A DNA stretch of 64,000 nt, taken from assembly GCA_045661225.1 (NCBI GenBank), contig JAZRFF010000009.1, forward strand, positions 113,780 to 177,779. The letters are read 5' to 3'. Of the stretch, positions 1-9,651 are shown in pieces. The position numbers and the translations under genes were made by a program. Source of the stretch: HGM04593 sp045661225 (lineage in GTDB: Bacteria; Bacteroidota; Bacteroidia; Bacteroidales; Bacteroidaceae). The notes beneath the pieces were generated by a model. It was not told where the DNA came from. It worked only from the letters and a program-made list of their open reading frames with translations, and ran no database searches. The first letter of the stretch is position 1; each line of letters starts with the position of its first letter.

Positions 1-3000
1 CGGTAAAGGTCTATTGCAAGGCTTTTGTCGCGTGCAACGCCTTTCCCTTCATAGTAGTAGTCGGCCATACGCTTTGTACCATATTGGTTGCCCAACAGCG
101 ACAGTTCTCTTGCGTAACTATAGGCTGCCTTGTAATTGTTTTTCTTGTGCTCATATTCGAGCATATATAGCAGGGCTGCTTCGGACTTGTTATTGGCGGC
201 TGCTTCAATGTACCGAACACCTTCTTTCCCTTGCTCAATACGGCGTTTGCCATACTCGAACAGTGCTTCGGGGTGTTGCTTCTGTGCCGATTCGGTCAAG
301 TATTTGTCGGCAATAGTTTCGTCTTTCTCGACCATAAGGCCTTTGCGGTAGCGTTTCGACATTTCCAGCAATGCGCGTGGCTCTCCTTGCAAAGCGGCGC
401 GACGGAACCACGCGTGGGCGTGAATGCTGTCCTCGGGCGTTTCGTTCAGGGTTAATTTGTGTGCAAGGTCGTGTTGCGCCATAGGTTCGCCGTGTTTTGC
501 TGCTTCGAGCAAGAACTTGCTTGCCAATAGAGTGTTTTTATTGAGTCCTGTGCCATTCTCGTAACAGAGTGCAATGTAATACATTGAAGGTGCATACTTG
601 TATTGTACAAGTTCGGCAAAGACCATCACTGCTTTCTTGTAGTGTTTCTGTTTGTAATATATGACTCCTTTCTCGTGCTCCCACGCGCATTGTGCGCGTA
701 ACGTCGAATCCATCGCTACATTTATATACTTATAATCGTTCTTTATGTCGCTTGAATCGTCACTCTCTCTCTTGGATTTTTCGTTACTGTTTGCGACACG
801 CTCTCCGTTGTATGTACGGGTTGTAAAGAGCTCTTCGTTGCTGTATGTTGTGTGAGCACTGCGACCGTCGACCGACACTGTTATGTTTTTGCAGTTGTTG
901 CTGTTGTAGAACTCGATTAAGGCCTCTCCATTTTCTATTTTTACTTCGGGAACCCACAGCAGTGTGCGGCGATAGTCGGGTTCTGTTGGCTTCATTGCGC
1001 TGTAGTCGGGCGAGTAGAACTTTTTACTCTCGCTGTATCCCTGAACCGATGTGTAGCGCAGTGTGCCGGGAGCTGAAATATCGGGTATAATCCCTTCGGA
1101 GGTATTCTCTTCCTCGGTGTAGGGTATCATACACGCTACATAATTGGGGTTTGTAGGGTAATTCTCCAATAGATGGTTTTTGAATGAATGAATGTCGGGG
1201 CAACCGTCAAAATTGTTGTTGGGGAATATGTATAGTTGCGATAGGAATCCTTCGTAGAATTTTCTTAAAGGAACTTTGTTGTCGAGCATTCTTCCCAATG
1301 GTTCCCAATGGGTTGGACTGTTTACGAATAATTCACGCGCGCCTTTGTCGCTACGTATGACAAACTCCTTGAAATTGGTCATCTTGTTTACATCGGGAAC
1401 TCCACGCAGGTACTCCATATCTACCATTGGCACACTCTTTGAATTATAATCGCCGTCAACAACCATCAGCTGTACCCAGTAGGCCCAATAGTAGTTGTGA
1501 CGGTAGATAGCGCTCTTTACAACATCGGCAACCGTAAGCACGTGGTCATATTCGTGGTCGATAAGTTCGCCGGGGGTGTCCTCGCCATAGCGTATGTTGC
1601 CTATGTACTTGACACTTTGCCCTTTTTTGCCTATCGATACGTAATTTTCACCATAATAAAACTCGTCGTACCCCTTTCCTTGCTCAAAATTCTTGTCGTA
1701 TTCGTTTTCGCTGCCGCCGTAATTGAGCTCGTCGTTAACGATAAGTTCGTAGATGTAATCTTTCTCGAACATATTGAGAAATGTCACGTCTTGTGCATAT
1801 TCCCATTCGTCAAGGAAATTGAAACGCATCTCGCTACGGGGTGGACGGCTGTTCAGTTCCACCTTCTTCTTTGCCGAAACCTCGACCGAAGAGAGCAGAA
1901 ACTCGAACGGGTTAATCTTTACAAAGCTATCGGCCTCGTGTTTGCTCATAGGCATTCCCAAATGACGCTCCCAATAGTCATAAAGGCGGAATTCTGGTGA
2001 GTAGTAGCGGTCAAGTGCAAAGTGGTACGATATATTTTTGTTTTTTTTGAACAGGGTCTGAGGCTTGAGCGATGCCACACGTGTGCCGTAGAACTCATCG
2101 AACCCGATGATGAACTCTCCCACGCTGTCTGTGCGGAATGTGCTCATTTCAATCTGTTTGTCGTTGTTTGCTATGTCAAGGCGTATGAGATTGTAAGCCT
2201 GAGGAGTTATTGTCGTTTCGCCGTAGTGCCCGAATTTCTTGCTGAGTGTCCTTTGGATAAAGGTTCCTTTGAGTGTTATTCCTCGTTCAATGGGCTGCAT
2301 TTCTTTTATCTCGGGGCGTGTGAGCAATTGCCAATCGTACGACGTCCAGCCGTGTGTTAGCATTAAAAGGTCTAATTGCTTTTTACGCTCTTTGTTCCCC
2401 GGGTCAAAGTACCGAGCTGCATTGGGAATGTAACCTTTAAGTTCGGAACCGAGCAGCATATAGCTGTACAGGTTGTGACTGTACGAGGTTTTTTGGTTGG
2501 CGATGGCGTCGCTTACGGTGAGTGAAAGGTCGCAATTGTCGGGCAATGGCTTGCCGTCTTCGCGGCTAACCTTTAAAGTGATTTTTTGATTGGTTGTGTA
2601 CGATTCGTCGAGCGCGTTGTTGCCGTTGGCTGTGACGTTGAGTCTTACTATGCCAATATCACTCTGTTGCAATGTGTCGTGCATTACGAAAAACTGTCTT
2701 TCGGCGAGTGGGGTGTTATTGCCGACAAAAAGCACTGCGCGGCATACTCCTTCGCGTAACTGGCTCTTTGCAAACGAGTGACAACCGACAAGGGAGGCGG
2801 TATTCAACTTTTTGTAGAATCCCATTGTGCCACGATGGAGTATGACAAAGCCCATCTCAGTATTCTCTTCGATATTTGAGGTGATATTTATTTTTATACT
2901 GTCTTCATCTTCCGTTACGCTCATAACCGCTCCTTGTGGCGCTGCAGCGGGTAGTCTGAATGTGTGTTTTTTCTTTTTTCCTTTGCTGTTTGTGAGCGTT

Positions 3001-3746
3001 ACTTCGGCGCGATATTTGGCATCGCTTCTCGGGGTTATGGTAAACGTGCCTTTCCCCATATGTACAGGAGTTGTCGTGAGCAGTTTGTGCTCGCCGTCGA
3101 ATATGTCTATACTCTCTTCGGCAAAAAGCCCGTCCTCTCCTCGTAGCTCATACGCGACTTTACTCTCAATGCCATTGACAAGGTTGCCGCTCTCAGGGTA
3201 AAAGTCGAGCGTAGCTTCGGGTAGTTCGTGGCTTACCCACTCGCCTTTTTGTGTGAAGGCGCGACGACGGTCGAGCATATTCTTGAAATCCCAGTTGTCG
3301 GCGTGTACTTTGTCGAATATTGGAAAAACTCGGCTGAATATTGCAGACTTGTCCCAATTGAGCATATATCTTGTGTAGGCACGAATCTCGTAGTATCCCG
3401 ACAGTAACAGCTCGTTCAATTCAAATTCGCCGTAGCAACTGCCATCGTCGTTTATCTTGTATTTGTTTGTGCGTACAACGTAGCCTTCGGGCGCAACAAG
3501 CTCAACATACAGAACCTTGCTGAGCGTGCTTGGGCGGTTGTCGGTTCCATAGGAGACGTATGCCTTGAACCACATTGTCTCGCCAAGATAGTAGGCTGTG
3601 TTGTCAAAGTGAAGGAATACCCGTTCCTGTTGCATTATGCGTCCCAGTTGCATTGCGCGCAGAGCGATACTGTCTATACGGCTTTGTGCTGCGACTGCTC
3701 CAACCAGTCCTATAGTGAATAATATGGCAAAGAGAACTTTTTTCAT
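1..3746 (-). CDS. Giant secreted MG/Ig-like protein with Sel1 repeats (3' end outside window)
   Basis: At least 1248 codons are visible and no stop is reached before the window edge. The start is the ATG opening MKKVLFAILF, followed by a clear signal peptide ending near VAAQS (about residue 22). Residues about 44-65 carry FLHFDNTAYYLGETMWFKA, typical of the first macroglobulin-like domain of large Bacteroidetes envelope proteins. The middle is a run of beta-rich Ig-like segments, then a region resembling the plug-like part of these proteins (about 690-960). From about residue 1050 the protein turns into Sel1-type TPR repeats (for example ALCYENGTGLNKN and KRYRKGLMVEKDE), still running at the edge. 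Probably periplasmic or outer-membrane associated; substrate unknown. The Sel1 tail is an unusual addition and suggests a protein-binding role. Confidence 0.8.
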   Translation of the reverse strand, partial: MKKVLFAILFTIGLVGAVAAQSRIDSIALRAMQLGRIMQQERVFLHFDNTAYYLGETMWFKAYVSYGTDNRPSTLSKVLYVELVAPEGYVVRTNKYKINDDGSCYGEFELNELLLSGYYEIRAYTRYMLNWDKSAIFSRVFPIFDKVHADNWDFKNMLDRRRAFTQKGEWVSHELPEATLDFYPESGNLVNGIESKVAYELRGEDGLFAEESIDIFDGEHKLLTTTPVHMGKGTFTITPRSDAKYRAEVTLTNSKGKKKKHTFRLPAAAPQGAVMSVTEDEDSIKINITSNIEENTEMGFVILHRGTMGFYKKLNTASLVGCHSFAKSQLREGVCRAVLFVGNNTPLAERQFFVMHDTLQQSDIGIVRLNVTANGNNALDESYTTNQKITLKVSREDGKPLPDNCDLSLTVSDAIANQKTSYSHNLYSYMLLGSELKGYIPNAARYFDPGNKERKKQLDLLMLTHGWTSYDWQLLTRPEIKEMQPIERGITLKGTFIQRTLSKKFGHYGETTITPQAYNLIRLDIANNDKQIEMSTFRTDSVGEFIIGFDEFYGTRVASLKPQTLFKKNKNISYHFALDRYYSPEFRLYDYWERHLGMPMSKHEADSFVKINPFEFLLSSVEVSAKKKVELNSRPPRSEMRFNFLDEWEYAQDVTFLNMFEKDYIYELIVNDELNYGGSENEYDKNFEQGKGYDEFYYGENYVSIGKKGQSVKYIGNIRYGEDTPGELIDHEYDHVLTVADVVKSAIYRHNYYWAYWVQLMVVDGDYNSKSVPMVDMEYLRGVPDVNKMTNFKEFVIRSDKGARELFVNSPTHWEPLGRMLDNKVPLRKFYEGFLSQLYIFPNNNFDGCPDIHSFKNHLLENYPTNPNYVACMIPYTEEENTSEGIIPDISAPGTLRYTSVQGYSESKKFYSPDYSAMKPTEPDYRRTLLWVPEVKIENGEALIEFYNSNNCKNITVSVDGRSAHTTYSNEELFTTRTYNGERVANSNEKSKRESDDSSDIKNDYKYINVAMDSTLRAQCAWEHEKGVIYYKQKHYKKAVMVFAELVQYKYAPSMYYIALCYENGTGLNKNTLLASKFLLEAAKHGEPMAQHDLAHKLTLNETPEDSIHAHAWFRRAALQGEPRALLEMSKRYRKGLMVEKDETIADKYLTESAQKQHPEALFEYGKRRIEQGKEGVRYIEAAANNKSEAALLYMLEYEHKKNNYKAAYSYARELSLLGNQYGTKRMADYYYEGKGVARDKSLAIDLY

Positions 3747-3787
3747 TTTTCTGGCAATGGGTATTTAAATTTAAACTTTTGTCTTTG

Positions 3788-3795
3788 CGAATATA
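3788..3795 (-). promoter_or_regulatory. Candidate -7 element TATATTCG
   Basis: The minus strand reads TATATTCGC 42 bp upstream of the start codon of the large secreted protein. It differs by one base from the Bacteroidetes -7 box TAnnTTTG, and the same TAT(A/C)TTCGC word occurs in four other leaders in this window. No TTTG lies at the ideal spacing. Confidence 0.35.
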
Positions 3796-3884
3796 CAAAA
3801 TTCAATGCAATTGATGCTTGCTGTTCGCGTTTTTTTTACTTATGCCTCGGGGATAACGTGTTGATTGGCCACGATGTAGGCTAC

Positions 3885-3910
3885 AAAAAAGCCCCTCAAA
3901 TTTGAGGGGC
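3885..3910 (-). terminator. Intrinsic terminator of the beta-galactosidase gene
   Basis: A perfect 20-bp palindrome (GCCCCTCAAA/TTTGAGGGGC) is followed on the minus strand by six T. It lies 17 bp after the GH2 stop codon. Confidence 0.9.
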
Positions 3911-3927
3911 TTGATAGTGAATGAAAT

Positions 3928-6900
3928 TTACTTCTTTACAGGAGAAATTCTCAGTTTATAGCTCATTTTCTCGTTTGGAACACGGTATTTGGGCAATGTA
4001 TCGACGTCGTGGCCGCACGATGCGTTACCGATTCCTCGCAACCAGGCGTCAAAATGAACGACTGTGTATGGACGCTTTGTCATTTCCCAATAGTGTCCGG
4101 CTTTCATAAGGTCCTCGTCGGTGTATGGCAGTGCCGAGAAACTTACATTACCTTCGGTCTCAATCTTCACACCGTTACCGTTGCCATCGGTGAATGTAAC
4201 CTCGCGCAAGCCTTCGCGACTGCCGCTGCTCTGTGGCTTTACGTAACGGTCGGCCATCTGGTCGACGGTTGTTGAGTATCGTCCAACAACAACGCCGTCT
4301 TTACGGTCAACGGTATTCTCCCAAGGACCGAGAGCATAGTAGTTGACGTTCTTTAGTGTTGAGTCAAGACCGCAAATAAGACCGGCACGGCGCAGGTTGT
4401 TGCTCTTAGGTACGAATGTAGCCTCAACGTCAACAATACCTTGTGGGTAGATTGTATAGCTTATTTCGGTGTCGCAGATAGAGCCTTTGCGTGTAGTCTT
4501 TACAACGGTGTTGCCGTTCTCCTCAACAACCTCGATGCTTCCGTTGGCTTCAAGGCCATTTTTTGTCTGATCGTATGTCTTGCCGGTGTTGCCGCGCTCA
4601 TACTGGTAGTCGTATCCCTGTCGGTCATTCTCAATCCAACGGTGGTTGCTGTAGATGAAGCCCTGGTTGTCGGCTATAATGTTCTTGCCATTGAATGCAA
4701 GCGCTGTCAACTGTGCTGTTTCTGCATCGAACTTCAGCTGTACTTTGTCGTTGCCGATGATTGTCTCGTGCATAGATGATGGTGACATAAGAGGGGCGCC
4801 TTTAGCTTTGATAGCTGCAAGGGGAGCACGCTCGGCAAGTGTGAACTGCTGCAACGCAACCTCGTGTCCGGCGGCATAATAAACCTGTGCGTCGCGGTGT
4901 TTCAAACGAATGGTGATAAGCAATTCGTCACCTTTTTTAATACATTTGTTGATGTTCGCTTTTTTCACTGTCAACCACACTTTGCCGGTCTCGCCACTGT
5001 TGGCATATGGCGCGTTTGTCTTTCCTGTATAAACGACTTTGCCGTTCTTTACAATCTCGTAGACAACATCAAACTCATTGAGGTTGGTAAAGTTGTACTT
5101 GTTCTTTATTGCTATTGTCACAATACCATATTCGGTGTTGACCTCGGGCATTGTAATGTCTACAAATTGGTGTGCTGCCTTTACTTCCTTAAGCTTTGCA
5201 CCCTCTTCGCGTGTGGGCGAAATTACACCGTTTGAGCAGAAGTTACCTTGGTGAGGACCGGGGTAGTCGTATCCGGTGTGAATGCGGTATATGCCCTCTT
5301 TCATCTCCTGTGGGTCGTATATAGCCTGGTCTACCCAGTCCCAAATGCAACCGCCGATACAAGAGTTTGATGCTTCAATCTTCTCCCAGTACTCCTTGAG
5401 ATTACCTATGGCATTGCCCATCGCGTGTGCGTACTCGCAAATAAACATTGGCTTGTCAAGGTTGTTGGTGTTCTCGTCCATCCACGCCTGGCCGGGGTAC
5501 ATCTTCGAGTAGAAGTCGCTGAAGCGTCCACCGCCGTAGTTGCCGTTTGAGCGTGTGCCCTCGTAGTGTACAGGACGGTTGTCAAGACGCTTCGCCTCGT
5601 CGTAGCACGGACCGAAGTTGTTTCCGTTACCGGCTTCGTTGCCCAAGCTCCACATAACAACACTCGCGTGGTTGCGGTCGCGCAATACCATACGGTTTAT
5701 GCGGTCGACAAAGGCGGGTATCCAAGACTCACGGTCCGATATTGACTGGTTTGCGTGGTCTTCAAGGTCGGCCTCGTCGCAGCAGTAGAGTCCGTAGTAG
5801 TCGAACATTGCATACATTTTTGCAGCGTTGGGGTAGTGGCTGGTACGGATAGTGTTAATGTTATTCTGCTTCATAAGCAGTACGTCCTGCAACATTGATT
5901 CTGTTGTTACGGCACGTCCATAAACCGGGTGTGTGTCGTGACGGTTCACGCCCTTGAAGAAAACTCTCTCGCCGTTGATGTAAACGAGTGAATTTTTAAT
6001 CTCAATGCTGCGGAAACCGTATTTTGTCGAGAATGCCATCTCTTCGTTGCCGTTCTCGTCGTACTGTGTAATGCGTACAGTGTAAAGATAGGGCTTTTCG
6101 GCGCTCCACAACTTGATGTTGTTTACATTGAGTTTAATATCGCCGCTGAGCGAAGCGATGCGCGCTGCTGTGTTAAGCGCAAGAGTGTCGCTTGCAACAA
6201 GTGTGCCGGCCGTGTCGTAAATGGCTGCTTTTACACTCTTTTTACCGGGGATATAGTCACGGTTGTCAAGTTCAAAGTTTATGTTTACTTCGGCACTGTA
6301 ACGGTCGTCCGAAATTTTGCTTGTAATATAGTGGTCGCGAACAGCAACCTTGGGTACGTTGTACAAGTAAACGTCACGGAATATTCCACTCATACGGAAC
6401 ATATCCTGGCACTCGAGGTACGAACCGTCGCACCAACGGAACACTTGTACCGCAAGTTTATTCTCGCCTTTCTTCAAGAAATTTGTAATGTCGAACTCAG
6501 CAACGTTGTTTGAGCCTTGTGTATAACCGACATATTCACCGTTGAGCCATACAAAAGCTGCTGAATAGATACCGCCAAAGTGAATGAATGTACGACGTCC
6601 GTCCCAGTTCTCGGGAACTGTAAATGTGCGTACGTATGAACCTACTGGGTTTATGCCGTAGTTCTTGCCGCCATCGTTGTGTCCCGGACGTGCCTTAATG
6701 AACGGAGGAGTGTTGGAGTGCGGGTACTCAACATTGTTGTAAATGGGCTTGTCGTAACCCAACATTTCCCAGTTTGACGGAACGGGGATATTGTCCCAGC
6801 TGCTAACATCGAATCCCTCTTCGAAGAATGTCAAGGGGCGCAATGAAGGCTCGCTCACAAGGTTGAATTTCCAAGTGCCGTTAAGTGTCATATAGCGCTT

Positions 6901-7965
6901 GTTGACAGGCTCGGTCCAGGGAGTCGCGTAGTATGCTGCGTCGGCAAGCATCTCGGCCTCGTTGTTGTAAGGCATATATGTGGCTATACCACGCTCCTTG
7001 TTCTCGGCGAACACAGTCTCATCTTCCCAGTAGGGCGATGCGATCTTTGGCTTCTCGACCTGTTCGAATGTGAACCACGCTGTGCTGTCGGCTTCATTTT
7101 TCTCGACACGCATCATACGGTCGTCGCGCAGAGCGTACATTGTACCCTCTTTGCCTGCCGATACAATAAGATATGTGTTCTTTTTACCTTTGACAGGCTC
7201 GAAACGGAATTTCGCATTATTCCAGATACCGGTTACAGCAGGCCACTGCAACAGATAGTCAATGCTTGCATTGTCACCGCCATCGTCAAAATTCTGTCCG
7301 TAGAATGTGTTTTCTACAGCAAAGGTATAAAGGTCAATGGTCTTTATGTTCCAGTATTGACCGCGATTTTCTGTGTCAATGTCCTCGGCAACGATACGGG
7401 CGTTGTTGTCGGCTAAATCGTTGTTGCCGAGAGTCTTGCCGGGATTGGTGGCAGGGTGTATGCGGTAAGTGAGATTGTCATCGAATCCGGCATATTCCGA
7501 TTCTTCGAATCTGAATTTTGCAGCCTTGTGGTTCTCGACAATTTCTCTTTTGGCTACAATGAGCACTCCTCCCTTACCTTTTGCCAACGCTGCATTGGGG
7601 TTGTTTGCGGGGATAAGCATTCCGTTCTCAATCTTCCACAACTGTGCTTCATCAGAGCCATTGTTCTCTCCAACCTCGAGGCGGTTGCCGTTTACGCGTA
7701 GTGCGTGGTTGGTAACGGGGTTGATAATGCGCCAACTGCCCGAAAGCTCGGAAATTTTCCAGAACTGAGCCGCGTTCTTGTCTTCAAAGTCGGTAAGACC
7801 TACGGCATTATCCTTCTTCTCATACACCACATTCTCCTTGTTGCCTGCGGCATAGATGTGGTAGAGTTTACCTTGTTCAAACTGCACCTGTGCGTTAGCA
7901 CCTAATGTACACGCAAGCACAGCCATTGTCAAGGCTAAACTTTTTCTCAAAAAGTTGATAGACAT
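3928..7965 (-). CDS. Secreted GH2 beta-galactosidase with N-terminal ricin-like domains
   Basis: 1345 aa, longer than the roughly 1020-aa LacZ core because of an N-terminal extension. A signal peptide ends near GANA-Q (residue 25). Residues about 26-310 look like two ricin-type beta-trefoil segments (for example QFWKISELSGSWRIINP and QLWKIENG). The GH2 fold follows: jelly-roll (SYVRTFTVPENW, FVWLNGEYVGY), Ig-like domain, and TIM barrel with GVNRHDTHP, MWSLGNEAGNG (acid/base Glu777) and FICEYAHAMGN (nucleophile Glu844). The end resembles the Bgal_small_N domain. The enzyme should release terminal beta-galactose in the periplasm or at the surface; with the sialidase downstream it fits foraging on sialylated, galactose-ended host glycans. 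Transcription must cross or start within the 86-bp repeat array upstream. Confidence 0.93.
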   Translation of the reverse strand: MSINFLRKSLALTMAVLACTLGANAQVQFEQGKLYHIYAAGNKENVVYEKKDNAVGLTDFEDKNAAQFWKISELSGSWRIINPVTNHALRVNGNRLEVGENNGSDEAQLWKIENGMLIPANNPNAALAKGKGGVLIVAKREIVENHKAAKFRFEESEYAGFDDNLTYRIHPATNPGKTLGNNDLADNNARIVAEDIDTENRGQYWNIKTIDLYTFAVENTFYGQNFDDGGDNASIDYLLQWPAVTGIWNNAKFRFEPVKGKKNTYLIVSAGKEGTMYALRDDRMMRVEKNEADSTAWFTFEQVEKPKIASPYWEDETVFAENKERGIATYMPYNNEAEMLADAAYYATPWTEPVNKRYMTLNGTWKFNLVSEPSLRPLTFFEEGFDVSSWDNIPVPSNWEMLGYDKPIYNNVEYPHSNTPPFIKARPGHNDGGKNYGINPVGSYVRTFTVPENWDGRRTFIHFGGIYSAAFVWLNGEYVGYTQGSNNVAEFDITNFLKKGENKLAVQVFRWCDGSYLECQDMFRMSGIFRDVYLYNVPKVAVRDHYITSKISDDRYSAEVNINFELDNRDYIPGKKSVKAAIYDTAGTLVASDTLALNTAARIASLSGDIKLNVNNIKLWSAEKPYLYTVRITQYDENGNEEMAFSTKYGFRSIEIKNSLVYINGERVFFKGVNRHDTHPVYGRAVTTESMLQDVLLMKQNNINTIRTSHYPNAAKMYAMFDYYGLYCCDEADLEDHANQSISDRESWIPAFVDRINRMVLRDRNHASVVMWSLGNEAGNGNNFGPCYDEAKRLDNRPVHYEGTRSNGNYGGGRFSDFYSKMYPGQAWMDENTNNLDKPMFICEYAHAMGNAIGNLKEYWEKIEASNSCIGGCIWDWVDQAIYDPQEMKEGIYRIHTGYDYPGPHQGNFCSNGVISPTREEGAKLKEVKAAHQFVDITMPEVNTEYGIVTIAIKNKYNFTNLNEFDVVYEIVKNGKVVYTGKTNAPYANSGETGKVWLTVKKANINKCIKKGDELLITIRLKHRDAQVYYAAGHEVALQQFTLAERAPLAAIKAKGAPLMSPSSMHETIIGNDKVQLKFDAETAQLTALAFNGKNIIADNQGFIYSNHRWIENDRQGYDYQYERGNTGKTYDQTKNGLEANGSIEVVEENGNTVVKTTRKGSICDTEISYTIYPQGIVDVEATFVPKSNNLRRAGLICGLDSTLKNVNYYALGPWENTVDRKDGVVVGRYSTTVDQMADRYVKPQSSGSREGLREVTFTDGNGNGVKIETEGNVSFSALPYTDEDLMKAGHYWEMTKRPYTVVHFDAWLRGIGNASCGHDVDTLPKYRVPNEKMSYKLRISPVKK

Positions 7966-8047
7966 AGTGTTTGGTTTTTATGATTAATTAAAATGTTTTT
8001 CAGTTTTCTTATAAAATCACAGCGAACAAGGTGTGTTCCCGGTTAGC

Positions 8048-8320
8048 AAATATAGTGACAAACGAGCGAGAAATAACAAGTTTACTTGATTATTTTTCAC
8101 AGCGAGTGCAGTAAATATTCGATGTCTAATATCAAATATAGTGACAAACGAGCGAGAAATAACAAGTTTACTTGATTATTTTTTACAGCGAGTGCAGTAA
8201 ATATTCAATGTTCAACATTAAATATAGTGACAAACGAGCGAGAAATAACAAGTTTACTTAATTATTTTTCACAGCGAGTGCAGTAAATATTCGATGTTCA
8301 ACATTAAATATAGTGACAAA
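8048..8320. repeat. Tandem array of three 86-bp palindromic units plus 15-bp partial
   Basis: Copies begin at 8048, 8134 and 8220 with a constant 86-bp period and only a few substitutions between units; a fourth start (AAATATAGTGACAAA) at 8306 stops after 15 bp. Each unit can fold: CAAGT-TT-ACTTG forms the tip, extended by GAAATAA pairing with TTATTTTTC around it (8070-8098 in copy 1). On the minus strand the units end in TATATTTG (copies 1 and 2) or TATATTTA, matching the Bacteroidetes -7 box. The array fills the gap between the ddl stop codon and the GH2 start. It has no unique spacers, so it is not CRISPR. Confidence 0.9.
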
Positions 8321-8339
8321 TAATTACTTCTGTACTATT

Positions 8340-9554
8340 TTACTTACCGAATTTACCTCCCAACTTTCCTCCCATTTTTCCTCCGTTCTTGGCTCCACTT
8401 CCCATTGGTGCTGCAAAAATATTCTCGCCGTAATTTACAGCCTTGAATCCTGCGTCCTGTTTGCGGCGGAATGCAATTTCAATCAGTCTGTCAATGAGGG
8501 TAGTGAAATTTATTCCGCTGTACTCCCAAAGGTAGAATGACAGCGAACCGGGGATTGTGTTTATCTCGTTTACAAAAATGTCGCCGGTCGATTCGTCAAT
8601 GATAAAGTCGATGCGTGCAACGCCGTCGCACGATAAGGCGCGGAATGTGTCACAAGCGGCCTTCTGAATGAATGCGGTACTCTCTTCGGGAAGGTTCGCG
8701 GGAATCTCGCGTACAGTCGATTGCATACCTTGCGACTGCTTGCCGCCTCCGTTCATATACTTATCCTCGTAAGACAGAATCTCGCCACTGCGTACAGGCA
8801 CCTCACACACCGATGGTTGACACTCGTAATAATTTCCAAGCACCGCGCAGTTAACCTCCTTAAGCTTCTGGACATATTTCTCAATAATGACACGGCTGGT
8901 GAATGATATTGCGTACTCTATAGCATCAATAAGTTCTTCGCGATTGTGTGCAGCACGTATTCCAACACTGGAACCGCTGTTTGCCGGTTTGACAATGACC
9001 GGATACCCCAGTTTCTTTTCAATGTTGCCAATAGTCTCCTCTTGCTTGTCAGCCCATTCTTTGTCGCTAAACCAACAGTAGTCGATAACGGGGATTCCAC
9101 ACTCCTTGAGAATCATTTTCATTGTAATCTTGTCCATTCCATTTGCCGATGCCAACGTGTTGCAGCCTGTGTATGGAATGCCCGAAAACTCCATTACGCC
9201 TTGGAATGTGCCGTCCTCGCAGTTTGTGCCGTGTAGTGCCGGCATAATAACGTCGAGACGTGTCACAACTTCTTTCTTGAACAAACCTTTCTTTGTACGG
9301 TAGAGATTCGTATCGCCGTAGATGGGCTTCATATACACCTCTTCGCACATTGCGAGCAGGTTCTTTGTGTTGCGGTAGTTCGCAACGTTAAGCAACGCTT
9401 CGCCTGTGTACCATTTACCCTCTTTGGTAATATATATTGGGGTTATGTCGTACTTCTCTTTGTCAATGGCTGCCATAGCCTGATTGGCGGTTATAACTGA
9501 AATTTCGTTCTCGACCGAACGTCCGCCGAATACTACTCCTACATTTGTTTTCAT
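8340..9554 (-). CDS. ddl: D-alanine--D-alanine ligase-family ATP-grasp enzyme
   Basis: 404 aa. ATP-grasp ligase joining two D-amino acids for the peptidoglycan stem. The N-terminus has VVFGGRSVENEIS, then LHGTNCEDGTFQG, GIPYTGCNTLASANGMDK, the ATP-binding VIVKPANSGSSVG, and the metal/carboxylate site RIDFIIDE...FVNEINTIPGS. The omega-loop reads SYEDKYMNGGGKQSQ; the Y-E-x-K-Y pattern resembles D-Ala-D-Ala enzymes more than VanA-type lactate ligases, but specificity cannot be settled by eye. The last 20 residues form an odd Gly/Lys-rich tail with GGK-like repeats not expected in Ddl. It is the third gene after the hydrolase and MurF-like ligase, 97 bp behind the latter, with its own -7 candidate. 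Confidence 0.9.
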   Translation of the reverse strand: MKTNVGVVFGGRSVENEISVITANQAMAAIDKEKYDITPIYITKEGKWYTGEALLNVANYRNTKNLLAMCEEVYMKPIYGDTNLYRTKKGLFKKEVVTRLDVIMPALHGTNCEDGTFQGVMEFSGIPYTGCNTLASANGMDKITMKMILKECGIPVIDYCWFSDKEWADKQEETIGNIEKKLGYPVIVKPANSGSSVGIRAAHNREELIDAIEYAISFTSRVIIEKYVQKLKEVNCAVLGNYYECQPSVCEVPVRSGEILSYEDKYMNGGGKQSQGMQSTVREIPANLPEESTAFIQKAACDTFRALSCDGVARIDFIIDESTGDIFVNEINTIPGSLSFYLWEYSGINFTTLIDRLIEIAFRRKQDAGFKAVNYGENIFAAPMGSGAKNGGKMGGKLGGKFGK

Positions 9555-9622
9555 TGCTGTATGTTGTGTTTATCTGTTGTTCTTGTTTTGTATGGTTGTT
9601 CAGTATTGCTTTGTGACAAGCG

Positions 9623-9630
9623 CAAAAGTA
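9623..9630 (-). promoter_or_regulatory. Candidate -7 element TACTTTTG for ddl
   Basis: The minus strand reads TACTTTTGC, a perfect TAnnTTTG match, in the 97-bp gap 68 bp upstream of the ddl start. No good -33 TTTG was seen. Confidence 0.4.
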
Positions 9631-9651
9631 ACAATTTTTCCGGTTAGATTA

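Noticed and set aside
8048..8320. CRISPR array
   Set aside because: Units are directly abutted with no unique spacers and no cas genes are near.
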